From NCBI GenBank assembly GCA_977006965.1, contig OZ345352.1:4464001-4528000 (forward strand): DNA of 64,000 nt, read 5' to 3'. Both the position numbers and the translations under genes were made by a program. Numbering within the stretch: the first letter of the stretch is position 1; every line of letters begins with the position of its first letter. This document shows positions 41,338 through 51,974 of the stretch, piece after piece. This DNA is from Phymatolithon calcareum. Its lineage: Eukaryota > Rhodophyta > Florideophyceae > Hapalidiales. Under the pieces are notes generated by a model. It did no database searches, was not told the origin of the DNA, and saw only the letters and a program-made list of their open reading frames with translations.

Positions 41338-43045
41338 TTGGTAGCCGAAATCGAAATCTGCTACAACGAAGCCCACTCTCAAGTGCGAAAGAAGAGCAAG
41401 AAATACCACTCGACAGACCTCCGTGAAAAACTCTCACCGACGAGAGAGGACAACGAAGCCATATCGAGACACTCGCGACGGCATACAATGGAGCCCAAAA
41501 TTCCTCTGTCTCTGCCAATAGGGAAGAATAAAAAGGCCCACAAGTCGAGATTCATCAGTCCTCGAAAGAATGTCCGTTGCCCGAAATGCAATACCCCGGA
41601 CGCTTTAACACTACAAGGCCAAAGCCGATGCGGTGCGGTACGAGCCCAATTTTGTTACTGCAATGCTTTCTGCGGCGGGCCCGTCAGGCGTCTCGCTATT
41701 GAGCTGGCAGAAACAAGGATGGAAAACATCGCCGGTACAGGTAGCAAGAACGATATTCCGAATCATGTCTCCGAGATTCAAAGCGCAGTAAGTGCCAAGA
41801 TGGAAGCGCTGAAAAACGCGGTCACGCAACTCATACAAACCGTATACCTCTTGCAAGCCGAGGTCCGCTCTCTAATGCGAAAGGGGGGCCGGAACAGCGG
41901 TCACTGAAACAAGACGTACACAGCGAACTTTTCACATTAACACACCAAGAATACCAAGACCATCAGACCACATCACTTCCTGCATGCACGAAGAAACCAT
42001 CTGCCACACCCAACGTGCGTGCATGAAATGTGCCAGCAATGCCGGGACTGTATTCCCAGCGTGATCTAAGAGCCTGCACGCCAGTACCCACCTCACCACT
42101 CGACCTTCCCGAAACACAGATCCTGTCCTGCCCTCTCCGAAACTGGTGGCTGAGGCGGAATGTCAAAACGCTAGACACCCCGACACAAACATGGGGACTT
42201 GCGCAGATATTCTTAGGCATAGACACGGAAACCGAAGAACATATGGCAAAATTTCAGCCTCCCACAGCCCCTCTTAGTATGTTCCCGGAACAAGAGCAAA
42301 GGAAAATTACCGGTTGCAGAAGAATAGTGAAGAGAACAGTCCGCCCATCGCGTATCCCGCCAAACATGGTACCCTTGTACTTCCGTAGAATTATTAGAAA
42401 CAGAAACGATCCTGATCAGCTCAAAAGCATTTACAACGGACTCAGAGAAGCTCTGCCGCAAAGGGTTGTACTAGGACTATGGTTCATCGGAGGCGCAATA
42501 TAGAGGTGGTAACGGACGATCCGCTCGTTCATCGCACCGTTGCAACCCTGCGATACGATCCAAATTTCAGTATATGGAGTGACACGGTGTCGAAACGGAA
42601 AATTTGCTCGGCAAAGAACGCAAAACGAGCAAATGGACGCGCCATCCGCTCGAGAATGCGGACTTGTGCCGCAGGAACGGCGGACTTCCACACATAGATG
42701 AAGTACGGAGAGAATTTCAAACTGGCGGACGAAGCTCTAACGATAATAGAAGCCGAAAGCGTAAGAACCTGTGGCGAAAAACAGAGCTATAATGATGACG
42801 ATCTCTCCCCGTACGAAGGCCCAGGTGGACAAGGCGATAACATAGTGGACGCCCCACTTCTGAAATTTCAGTCCACCGAGGGCCCGCAGAAAGAGCGAAT
42901 AGCGACAGACAAAGACTACAAAGAAGAGGACGCCCATGCCGCCTTGGACATTGTAGCCCAAGATGCAGAGTCTCCCGCAAGCGAAAACACTAAAACCCCC
43001 ATGACGGCATCGCAAAACTCTCCGTCCTCTTGTGCTACGCAATGA
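41338..43045 (+). pseudogene. LINE-B ORF1 protein, in several frames
   Basis: The first frame (41338-41907) has a zinc-ribbon-like segment CPKCNTPDALTLQGQSRCG followed by FCYCNAFC, then a helical region (VSEIQSAVSAKMEALKNAVT, LIQTVYLLQAEVRSLMRK) that could be a coiled coil. The second frame (42030-42503) has YFRRIIRNRNDPDQLKSIYN and leads through a frameshift to IEVVTDDPLVHRTVATLRYD (42500), which looks RRM/ORF1-core-like. The third frame (42698-43045) is an acidic tail. The matching minus copy at 33 kb has the same order of finger, coiled coil and tail. RNA binding is expected from family role only. Confidence 0.55.
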
Positions 43046-43194
43046 ACACGGATTTAAATATTTGTACTTTTAACGTCGCTGGTTCACCGGAACTGCGGCG
43101 CGGTTGAAAAATTGTTGCAAGACTATGCTGTGTTTTCTAGACACCAGCGCTTGACAACAATGTAAAAGAACGAGCCAAACTATACCGAAAGACC

Positions 43195-44901
43195 ATGCGA
43201 ACCAAGAATCCAGATGACATATTCTGGAACGAAATGCGGGCCGTAGTCCGAAAAGCGAAGAAATCTCAATACGACACTTTCGTGGAAGACCTGGACGACC
43301 AATCCCTGCGCAAAGCCGCGATCACGTTCAGCAGAATACTGAAACGCAAGAGCAAGAGAGGAGACATAAATCGCGTGCTGGGGGCTCCAGTCCACCCATT
43401 TTTGTTCACAGCCCACATAGAAAACGTCTGGAGAGCCGATACAGTCTGGACGCTCGGCCTGCACCGGTTCGCAATATCCAAAGCCACCCTCGAAAGCATC
43501 AAGGATGCGCTAATTCGAGCCCCTCCAGGAAATGCACTCGGACCGGACACGATCGGGGTCGAAATGCTACAGGCAAACCCAACTATGAGCGGCGATCTGC
43601 TTGGACGCCTATGAGAGGTATGCGGTAGAATACATTGTATGCCGACAGTACGGCGCCGAGCAACGCTAATGCCTATTCAAAAAAAAGGGCCGGCGCACGT
43701 TCCAGGAGACGACAGGTCAATTTCTCTATTAAGTCAAGTCAGGAAAATAATAGATGCAGCGATAGACTCTGCTATACGCGAACGGTACAAATTCCACCCC
43801 TTCCAATTTGGATTCCAGAAGAACACGGGGACTGAACTTGCAATCCTGAGTTCAACTAGCACAATGAGGAGATATCATCGCTTCGTCGCTGTCCTTGACC
43901 TATCGTTTGCTTACGATCGAGTCCCGCGCAACATCTTTATGGGCCGAGTCCACAAATGTGTACCCCCGGATATCGCCGAGATGATCAAATACCCTCTGAA
44001 ACCGTCATGGGTCGGGCGACGAGGAGAAGACATGGCTTCTGATCGACTGCGGAGTTCCCCAGGGCTCCCCGCTAAGGCCCTGCCTCTATAACATGTTCAT
44101 GGACACATTTGCCGGATGACCCAGAAGGCACCCCGGCATATATCAAAGTACCCCGCGATTCTGTTTGCGGACGACGTCCAACTGCAAGCGATAAACTCCG
44201 ACGGAAAGCAATTGCTCCTCGATACAGCGACGCGATGGGCTAGGGAGAACGGTATGACGTGGAACACGAAGAAGGGAGCAAGCGAGGTCCTCATCTACCC
44301 CTTTTCATTCAAGCGAAAATTACAGCTGTCAGGGGCCGAACTCCATGAAACAAGACGGCTGGAATACCTAGTTACGACCGTTGACAACACTGTTCTCACC
44401 GAAAACGCCAAACTGAAACGAATCTCAAAAGCGAATGGAATTATCCTGGGTCTTCGAGATATTGGAATGAATGCCAAGGGACTAGACAACATGAAGAACC
44501 TAACGATCTACAAGACTCTCGTGCAATGTCGCTGGGAGTACGCCTTGTACCTCACACCATGGACGAGATCCGTCCAAGTTCAAATCAACCAGGCTGAAGG
44601 TTTGTTCTACTCCGTCATTCTAGGACGCTTCGAACCCTCAGGAATCAGGAGGACACACCTGGGGGAACATTTTTCTGCGCGACTACTGCAGGAGGAACTT
44701 GAAATCGAGAAAAAGCCAAACTACGAATGCAAAGCCGAAGACCTTCGCCACGCAGAAAGGAATATTTCCTACATGAAACATCACGATCTGCTCAGCGAGC
44801 AGATCGACCGGGCGGAGCAAGGGAAGGTGACTCCCAAGGAAGAGAAACTGCGTCTTAGAACAGAGGAAGGATTGAAGCGAAATATCCCGGTGGATATGTA
44901 A
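43195..44901 (+). pseudogene. LINE-B reverse transcriptase, frameshifted
   Basis: Three frames in series: 43195-43614 (APPGNALGPDTIGVEMLQ), 43639-44091 (SISLLSQVRKIIDAAIDSAI, FGFQKNTGTELAI, FVAVLDLSFAYDRVPR) and 44116-44901 (ILFADDVQLQAINSDGKQLL, then the thumb and C-terminus). The GVPQGSPLRPCLYNMF block is readable at about 44050-44100 in the intervening frame. All core RT motifs, including FADD, are preserved across the frameshifts. The C-terminal 150 residues are charged, with no RNase H or finger recognised. There is a stop at 43612. Confidence 0.75.
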
Positions 44902-45334
44902 GAGCGCGCCACCCCGACCGTGTTACTCAAATCGCGAAAGCACAGAATGCTGGCAGTGAAATGGTACTTCCGACGCTTCCCCCCACTGAACCCCTCTTCC
45001 TATGTGGAACTCTCCGTCGAGGTTGCTGAGAAGAGCCTTGAGACCCTGCAGCACAACCGCACACGACCGCAACTCAGCGTAGAGACCGAGGGCGAAACAA
45101 TGCAGGGATAGAGAAAATAATGACGGAAGAAATGATAGTATGATGCGATATTTTTAGATAATGCGAAAGTAGCACATGGGAAGCTGCTCCGGTGTCGGTG
45201 ACTCTGGCTTTGAGGGCTTCTAGAACAAAAACTTACAATTTGCCCTAGTTAAATTATTCTATCGAGAGTAGACCACTCATTCTTGCTTTACTAGTTGAGG
45301 AAGCAAGGCCTCTCCAACTGAAGGAAGAAGCATA

Positions 45335-45737
45335 CAGTCAGACCTTGATAAATAAAACCTCTTTTTTAGAATAACCTCGGTTATCAGCATAATCGGGTGC
45401 TCCACGAATACCGTATCCGCCTAAATTTAACGAAAATTAAAGGATTCTAGAATATTTGATAGGGGGATTACTTCATGTTCGAGGTCACGGGGCATTCCTT
45501 AAATTTTGTTATAATTTTGTTTAGCGTACACGGAGCATATCCTCACTTGTAGAACACTGTAAGTACTTTTCATGTTTCTCCTGCCATTGGCATACAGTAT
45601 CATACAGTAGAATATGACTACTGTTCGGCACACGTGTGATCCAAAACTTATGATTCAATATTCGACTTGAGAATAACCTCGATTTTGGGAATATTGGACC
45701 ATTCCACATTGCCCATCCATTTATCGAGGTCTGACTG
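45335..45737. mobile_element. pogo/Tc1-like MITE, copy 2 (403 bp)
   Basis: Same family and orientation as 5752-6149, with TA at 45333-45334 and 45738-45739. Left end CAGTCAGACCTTGATAAATA, right end the canonical reverse complement. The two copies are highly similar through the interior (for example GAACACTGTAAGTACTTTTC against GAAAACTGTAAGTACTTTTC). Confidence 0.8.
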
Positions 45738-45739
45738 TA

Positions 45740-46207
45740 TGAAGAATCTACTAAGCTTAATCTAAGCATCACTAGGCTCCACTATAGCTACAGTCATCGG
45801 TTTGTGCCAACGCTGATCCAAAAAATTGTTCTAAGCAAGCGCTGGGGCTACTCACATGTGGAGGGGTGTTTCGAAAGTCTGCGAAACAATCTTTCAATGT
45901 ACAAACTTCCTTCTTCAGAATATGAATCACTTTTAGTCTTAATGATGGGAGAAGAAGTGGGAGTTTTTTATTTTTAAGCAACGTATGCCTAAGTTAGGCG
46001 AAAGAACCAGGTATCGGAGACAAAACTTTCCAAAGTGCGATATGCAAATAGAGTCTACTTCTCTACTTGAGCCTATATGCACAATCGTTCGTAGAAGATT
46101 TCGAAATCCGACGCTACTGGAAAATAGCTTGGACGTCAGGGAAGAAGTTCCACTATAGCGATGAAGCAAAGTACTCCGTCAACTCTCATTTTTCTCAGGC
46201 AGGGGTC
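45740..46207. other. Spacer 3' of the membrane protein gene
   Basis: No convincing gene. The minus frame at 45981-45772 has no recognisable domain. It may contain the 3' UTR of the gene at 46208-47758. Confidence 0.35.
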
Positions 46208-47758
46208 CTACTCCGTATAAACCATTTTGGGTTTGAGTTCCGCGAAGCCCTCGCTCCACAAACAGCTGCCATTCTGCTCCTGTTCTGCGCCCAACATACG
46301 CGACAATGTATCATAGCAATTTGCACTTAGCGCTATCCGAAAACCGACCTCCTGCTTGTCAAGTATGAGTGGGATAATCTCCTTCAGGCAGCACAGTAAA
46401 AGCCCGAAACCCCCCACAACGATGAGAACGACAAAGGCGTACATTTGTACTACCGTGATACTCGCTGCAATCCCCTTGTACAACTTGACGGAGGGTATAT
46501 CAGCCGTGACAGCGCGCGAGACGGCGTTGTCCATCACGTCTGTGAGCGAGTACCTGCTCACACCGAGGTCGCGCAAGCCGTCTGCGAAGAATTTTTCCCC
46601 GAGCTGATCATAGTCCCAGCGTATTGTCGCGGTCGCAGTGGTGATCTCAAGAGGTATCGTGATATTGTCAAATCTTTTCCAATCCTTTCTCGAAAGGAAC
46701 ATCCGGCCGAACGCAATGCGCGCCTCAGTGGAGTCCACATTCCATTTGAAGAGGAAGCAGTTCACCCTGCCTTCGCCGACGGGCAGATCACTACCGCGCG
46801 GGGAGAGCTCGTAACAGACAAGACGGTCACCGGGGGCAGCGATTGCGTGCGAGGTGCTAGACAGAATGGTGCGGTAGACGGCAATAAGGCCATGGTCGGC
46901 GACGCCGACGCGCTCGTTGTGCCATTTCTTCGGAAAGCCGGGCAGCGTGGCGTTCCGCGACAGCAGTGTCACGTTGGCCGTGCGCGGATTGATGGCGGCG
47001 CTGCAGCCGGATTCTGCAGGCTCGCAGTTCTCCACGGTGAGCATGGGAAAGAGAAGTGAGTTATTCAACTGACACGAGAGAGTGCTGATGTTGACATGGT
47101 GCTCTTCGCCGGCACCATCAACAAAATTATAGAGATTGGCGAGACGGGCGTTCTCGGAAACGTTGAAGGCACCCGGCCAGTACTGAATCGAGTGCCGATC
47201 GGAGGTGCGACAGAGGATAAAGATTCGGGGTCGGAGGCGATCACGGACGCGGCCGTTTCCGTCTGTGTAGTCGATCTTGGAATTGGCTCGAATGCGGGAG
47301 ATGTAAGCGAGAGAGACGGGAACGTACTTCTCTTTGGACTCACCGTTGATGCCCAAGGTGCCGAAAAAGGTGAGAATGAGACAAATTAGATTAGCAATGA
47401 CGAGAAGATGCGGCCAACGGGTCTGCTGGACGAGGAGTTCGCCCGAAACTATGGGAATTCTAGAGCGCTGAAGCTGGACCTTTTTCCCGCGGCTGATGAG
47501 GTTATAGAAGTGGAGGCCCTGCAAAGCGAGAAGACCTCGGTGCACTGCCCAGATGGCAATGAGATCGATGAGAATGAAAACGGCTCCATTGACATAGCCC
47601 GAGGAGAATGGGATCTCGATGGGTCTAGACATCGGGGTTCGCTCAGTAGGCTCGGCGTCGTGAATGACCTGATGCTCACGAATGGCGTTAGCAGGGCAGT
47701 GGAGAAGAAGCGGACAACGAATATTTATGTTCACAGTTACCGACGTATCTGCAGACAT
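46208..47758 (-). CDS. Three-pass membrane glycoprotein, family not recognised
   Basis: An intact 516-residue ORF starts at ATG 47758 and has no internal breaks. Predicted membrane segments by hydrophobicity: about 57-74 (VNGAVFILIDLIAIWAV), 116-136 (PHLLVIANLICLILTFFGTL) and 432-457 (ASITVVQMYAFVVLIVVGGF). The roughly 290 residues between the second and third carry six N-glycosylation sequons (Asn 199, 223, 232, 262, 269, 365) and six cysteines (183, 229, 245, 252, 315, 334). This fits a disulfide-bonded domain facing the ER lumen or cell exterior, with the C-terminal tail on the opposite side. There is no cleavable signal peptide; the N-terminal 50 residues are polar. No enzyme or transporter motif is seen. 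A perfect hairpin lies about 140 bases upstream (47895-47932). One of the few intact genes here, so probably expressed. Confidence 0.7.
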   Translation of the reverse strand: MSADTSVTVNINIRCPLLLHCPANAIREHQVIHDAEPTERTPMSRPIEIPFSSGYVNGAVFILIDLIAIWAVHRGLLALQGLHFYNLISRGKKVQLQRSRIPIVSGELLVQQTRWPHLLVIANLICLILTFFGTLGINGESKEKYVPVSLAYISRIRANSKIDYTDGNGRVRDRLRPRIFILCRTSDRHSIQYWPGAFNVSENARLANLYNFVDGAGEEHHVNISTLSCQLNNSLLFPMLTVENCEPAESGCSAAINPRTANVTLLSRNATLPGFPKKWHNERVGVADHGLIAVYRTILSSTSHAIAAPGDRLVCYELSPRGSDLPVGEGRVNCFLFKWNVDSTEARIAFGRMFLSRKDWKRFDNITIPLEITTATATIRWDYDQLGEKFFADGLRDLGVSRYSLTDVMDNAVSRAVTADIPSVKLYKGIAASITVVQMYAFVVLIVVGGFGLLLCCLKEIIPLILDKQEVGFRIALSANCYDTLSRMLGAEQEQNGSCLWSEGFAELKPKMVYTE

Positions 47759-47894
47759 CTAGGGCCGCTTTTCCGTCTACGGGTTTCGGGTATCCTAATT
47801 TAATTCAATTAAGTCTCAGTCGAGCTGGGGCATTGGAAAGGCGGCACGGCGCTGGCAATCAAAATTGTTACCAAGAACTTTAATTCCGCCCAGC

Positions 47895-47932
47895 TGTGTC
47901 CAGAAACTCCCCACGGGGAGTTTCTGGACACA
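47895..47932. other. Perfect 18-bp inverted repeat with 2-base loop
   Basis: The arms TGTGTCCAGAAACTCCCC and its exact reverse complement are separated by AC. It lies upstream of the membrane protein start (47758, minus). It could be a collapsed transposon-end pair or a cruciform/hairpin element. No flanking duplication was found. Confidence 0.75.
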
Positions 47933-48780
47933 CTTTGCAGTGAAGGTGCTATGATTAACGAACAAATCATATTTCTGCGACATCATTCATCAATGAAAAT
48001 CTCACACGGCCCAAATTATACCTGCAGGAGCTCGCTGCCATTGACGTTCTGCTATATGAAAGTAAACTTGGAGAAAAATTGGTGGCGTGGTGAAAATTAC
48101 AACACTGGGGGAGTACGGCAGCATTTTGGCCCAATTAAACCAAGAAACTTTCTGCAAATGAAAGCACTCCTCATTCTAATACACTAGAATCCCTTCTCAT
48201 CTTCTTCATACAGTGCAGTACATCAATCTACATGATGGAGATTAAGTTACTTTGATTAACTACTCTGAAAGCAAGGATTCAATATTCTGGCCCGAAAGTT
48301 ATTTGGTTTATTTGGGCCAAAACAAGCACTCCGCGCTCCAATACACAAGAATCCCTTCTCATCTTCGAAGTTATCTGCCAGCATCATTCACGTCCTTAGA
48401 AGCCCTCCAATTTTATGATATGTTACAAAGTCGACGAGCGGGGATGATCCAATTTAATATGCAACGGATTACTATAAATTTGATACAGTATTCACACTTC
48501 AGGGGATAGAAAGGGGGAAGCAGGTCGTCTATGACAACACGCCTGCTGACACGTAGTCTCTGCATATCATATGGAGAGTGCCTTCAGGGCGCAGAACAGC
48601 ACGGGGAATTTTAACAAATATTCTTGTCCGTGTTTACGTCATTGCTCTTCCTATCAGCACTGCTGGTACATTTGATGGGAAATTGTTTGTCTTCGGTCTA
48701 ACCGTTTGTTAAGATTGAATTTTTGGTTTTCCGATGCTCTGCATGAGCGCGATTGATTTTGGTACCTGCTTAAGGCGTGA
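47933..48780. other. Spacer, nothing recognised
   Basis: An AT-rich stretch with a short internal repetition: CACTAGAATCCCTTCTCATCTTC at about 48183 and a similar CACAAGAATCCC-CTTCTCATCTTC at about 48345. No coding signal. Confidence 0.4.
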
Positions 48781-48959
48781 TTACCGGACTAGGGGACTCT
48801 CTTGAAAGTCAGAAACAGAAGCCGGCCTGTTATAAGACCGGCTTGGGTTTCTAACAGTTGCCACGTTTTTCTGCTTCCTTAGTTTGGGGAGCATTGTAAT
48901 GTGATCGTGTCGCGTATCTCGTTGTCTACGCAAGTCATCTTTAAGGGCTGTATCTTTGG

Positions 48960-49510
48960 CACAGGATAAATCATTTGGCCACCAAAGCAACCCAGAACCA
49001 TTCTAAGTTAACTATTTCTTTCATGAACGAATTTCATCTCCACACCGCCTTGTTTTGTTCAACCTTAATAGAAAGGGTCACGGCTATGAGCTTCAACGAC
49101 TCTAATGCGAGTCTTCGCTTGAATGTCTTTGTTGACGACGTACTACTAAGGGCGAGGATTGAAGATAAACTTCAGGAAATGTTCAGCGAATGATCTAAAT
49201 GGGCGTAGGTCTATCGAATGACTTAGTTGACTCGAAAGTGCTCAGTCATTCTCCCAAGTCGAAGGACTGGAAAACAGTTTCTACTTGCGAACGAGGAAGT
49301 TCTAATAAGGCGAACTGGGAAATATCACGGTACGACAATTGACGAAAACGGAGTCGTGACGACCGGCTCCGGAGCTATTCAAAATCTCTGGCGCAAAAGT
49401 TCGGCTCAGGAGTACCCTAGGAAGGATACAGCACAGAAAAATGCATTCGGCTTTTCAAAGCATTCATCAGCCCAGTATATGATTACGATACGCATATAGC
49501 ACCCGACAGA
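48960..49510 (+). mobile_element. LINE-B fragment, RT palm and thumb
   Basis: Plus frames at 48975-49193 (ERVTAMSFNDSNASLRLNVF, DDVLLRARIEDKLQEM) and 49227-49499 (CSVILPSRRTGKQFLLANEE, IRRTGKYHGTTIDENGVVTT) match the RT pieces that flank the hAT element at 34.7-37.4 kb. It is a short, diverged internal fragment that supplies the uninterrupted reference for that insertion site. Confidence 0.7.
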
Positions 49511-49619
49511 ATCTGAGTAGCGAGATTAGCAGTGAGTGTCTAAAAGGAAATCACAGCGACTCTGTTTGGAAAGAGGGCAGTGCGGCACTGGAGAATGCTA
49601 ATGTAGTTATGTCAAATAG

Positions 49620-49890
49620 AACCATGGGAGTTCCGCCGACAGCATATGCTCTCGAAGATAACACGAAGAGGTTTGAAATATGGTTTGATAATGGATCTCG
49701 CTGCCTCGAGTGTCAGTAGAACTCTCTGGTGGCCAACCAGGCTCCGTTCACGAACACCACTGCGAGCTACCTCGTCGGCAGCATCATTTCTTGAAATTCT
49801 GCAGTGACTCAGTATCCAGACGGCTTCAATGGAAATCTCCTGGGGCATTAGTTCTTCCACCATTTCTGCATGCATGCATAGCACTTAATT
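49620..49890 (-). mobile_element. LINE-A fragment, RNase H end
   Basis: The minus frame reads MVEELMPQEISIEAVWILSH, RISRNDAADEVARSGVRE and LTLEAARSIIKP. It matches the last half of LINE-A RNase H at 18.7-18.9 kb and 13.7-13.9 kb. Truncated on both sides and followed by hAT MITE H2. Confidence 0.7.
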
Positions 49891-49913
49891 CAGTTGAATA
49901 TATTGGATCGACT

Positions 49914-50323
49914 CAGGGCTACTAGCAAGTAGATTTTTATTGATTGCTAGATACAGTGCAATTCGATTTGCAAGTAGCAGTCCCGGCGATTGTCTGCAAG
50001 TTGTATTGCAAGTTGATAGCCTGCATTTATGACATGGGCCACGTCACGCAGCGCTGTATCCACACGTGGACTGAACGCCACGTCAGTACTGTAAACACTT
50101 GAATTGGTGCTCTACGTTTGTGACTATGATGGATTCGGCATAATACGTACCGAGATGGTACAGTATAAATTAGAGAGTGCATGACATGCACTACATTGTG
50201 TCCGCTCAACACAGTCAAACATTTTGCAATTCGCATTGCAAGTAGGCGGGTTTTTTGCAGTCCCACTCCAGTACAAGTAGATTGCAGTATACTGCAAGTC
50301 CAGTATACTGGATAGGACCCCTG
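49914..50323. mobile_element. hAT MITE, copy H2 (410 bp)
   Basis: About 99.5% identical to H1 (24865-25274). The flanking 8-bp duplication is GATCGACT at 49906-49913 and 50324-50331. It is inserted just left of a fold-back arm. Non-coding. Confidence 0.9.
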
Positions 50324-50342
50324 GATCGACTAGTCATCTACA

Positions 50343-50665
50343 GTTGCCGTCAAGCTGTAGAACAGAGGAAAGGACCTTGCCATTAGGACATTCGAAAATC
50401 CGCATCGTCATACATTCAAGTGTCCATCGCAAACGAGACATAGACGATGATTCTGAAGTTTTTAGTTTAAATAACAAAACACATATACCTGAGAGCGCAG
50501 GAGTGGGCTATGTCTCTCGTGTGGAAAGGTATTGCTGTGAAGTGTCGACTGTAGACATGCACTAATTTGTTTCTGGCGTTCTAGAATATCTATTCGAAAT
50601 CATTACAGTAGTACATGAAACAGTGTCATTTTAGGTAGTACATGGCATGGCTGTACAGTTTTCGT
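50343..50665. repeat. Fold-back family, left arm only
   Basis: It begins GTTGCCGTCAAGCTGTAGAA and follows the same course as 39822-40140, including a CGCAGGAGTGGGCTATGT segment and a GTACATGGCATGGCTGTACAG end. No right arm was found downstream. Confidence 0.6.
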
Positions 50666-51128
50666 TGAATGCCGTGCACGGGAAGTGAATTTACGGAGAT
50701 GTGTACCGTAAGCGAAGATAATAAATGAATGTAAAACGTAAGAGGGCCGCTACGAGTACATTTGCTCACATATTATCCTTGTTTACGGAACACATATGAC
50801 TTGTTTCTTGAAACGAGACCAGATACGAGAATATTTTACCGGACCACAATTTACCGAGACTCTTGACAAGGTTGTCCTGACTGTTCTCATTAAATGAGAA
50901 CAGTCAGAATGTGGACCAATTTGTCATTTTTCTGTTCAGGTTCTCAAATTATTGGACACTGGGGGAGAAAAAATTATTAAAAGTGCTGGAAACAGGACTT
51001 TAAAACCCTCAATTGAGGATATTATCGTGTAAGCTCTGAATTTGGGACAAAAAAGTGATGTAATCAGCAATTTTTCATGGCCCGTTCTCAGTTGAACACG
51101 TCGTAGAGGTTACGTGCAATGCAGCGTT
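50666..51128. other. Spacer containing a perfect 15-bp hairpin (50877-50907)
   Basis: The arms CTGACTGTTCTCATT and the exact reverse complement are separated by one base (50877-50891, 50893-50907). Otherwise AT-rich, no gene recognised. It may include 3' sequence of the gene at 51129-51974. Confidence 0.5.
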
Positions 51129-51974
51129 TCATGTCGGCTCCAATAGATTTGTCATTCCTCCACTCGTCTTATTCATTACATCCGATACTGTCCTATCTTG
51201 AAGGGTGAAAGAGGAGTTCCACGTGTGTTCCGTCCATGTGGTCGATTCTTGATGAAGAACAAGCAGCTTCGAGACCGAACTCTCCTTTGATGGGCTTTGA
51301 CCTAGAAGGATTATGCGGGAGCGATCGGACCCTCGATATTGTCCAAAGCGCACTGTTCCTGAGACCTGTATAGCCCGAACCTCGCCCAAAATTTTCTTCT
51401 CACGGTACGCACCTAGCTCGCGCACATTAGCGCTAATATCCAGCGCATCGCACAGGTCATAAAAGCTGTGGAAGATGATGTCAAATCGTTTCGATTTACG
51501 TCCATCAGTACCAAAAGCAAAAAATTCGGAGGGAAAAACCCTGTATCTTGATGTCTCCATTTGCACAAAGAAGCGCAGTAGTGATCGAAAATCTTCCAGT
51601 GTGCAGTCGGAACCCTTTGACTTTAGTATTCCTTGTTTGAATGTACAGGAAGAGCGTAGCTTTTTGGCAGCTAATGATAGATCAGGTTGGGGTGTCTTCA
51701 AAAGCTTCGTGGCGTTTGCGCTTGAGAAGAGGAGAAGCCTTCGAACATTGGCACTGACTGTGGAAATTTGACTGCGTCTTATTACAGCAAGCTCCGCAGT
51801 GGTGCGACACGAAATGTCCGAGACCCGAGCCGTCAATTCATGTACCTGCCGTGACAGTTTGGTGTGCGAATTCGCCAAAGCTCGGAGACAGTCCTCATCC
51901 GACAGTACTTCTGTCTCCGCGCTTGTCATTTGTTTGAATTGGAGTGCCCACGAGGTGCACGGCATAGGATACAA
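51129..51974 (-). CDS. Hypothetical 281-residue protein
   Basis: An intact minus-strand ORF begins at ATG 51974 (MYPMPCTSWALQFKQMTSAE). Residues about 20-60 have a heptad-like pattern (DEDCLRALANSHTKLSRQVHE and ELTARVSDIS), suggesting a short coiled coil. The middle contains DFRSLLRFFVQMETSRYRVF and RFDIIFHSFYDLCDALDISA, which look like a folded helical domain. No membrane segment, signal peptide or catalytic motif is seen. No family is recognised. It might be one exon of a longer gene, since the ends are not flanked by clear regulatory signals. Its freedom from stops over 846 bases, in a region where most coding is broken, suggests it is maintained or young. Confidence 0.5.
   Translation of the reverse strand: MYPMPCTSWALQFKQMTSAETEVLSDEDCLRALANSHTKLSRQVHELTARVSDISCRTTAELAVIRRSQISTVSANVRRLLLFSSANATKLLKTPQPDLSLAAKKLRSSCTFKQGILKSKGSDCTLEDFRSLLRFFVQMETSRYRVFPSEFFAFGTDGRKSKRFDIIFHSFYDLCDALDISANVRELGAYREKKILGEVRAIQVSGTVRFGQYRGSDRSRIILLGQSPSKESSVSKLLVLHQESTTWTEHTWNSSFTLQDRTVSDVMNKTSGGMTNLLEPT

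Larger units (their letters stand above)
40670..45115 (+). mobile_element. LINE-B retrotransposon, plus copy, endonuclease deleted
   Basis: The order is a GC-richer 5' region (about 40670-41330), ORF1 pieces (41338-43045), the first 12 codons of the endonuclease (ICTFNVAGSPEL at about 43065), an abrupt join near 43090-43150 to the region before RT, then RT (43195-44901). Base composition and coding bias are more G+C/A-rich than the AT-rich surroundings. The 5' limit is not proven. The 3' end lies near 45110, before the pogo-like MITE at 45335. No target duplication was identified. Confidence 0.7.

Noticed and set aside
46445-47059. 204-codon plus frame over the membrane protein gene
   Set aside because: An antisense shadow of the intact 516-codon gene; lacks any domain.
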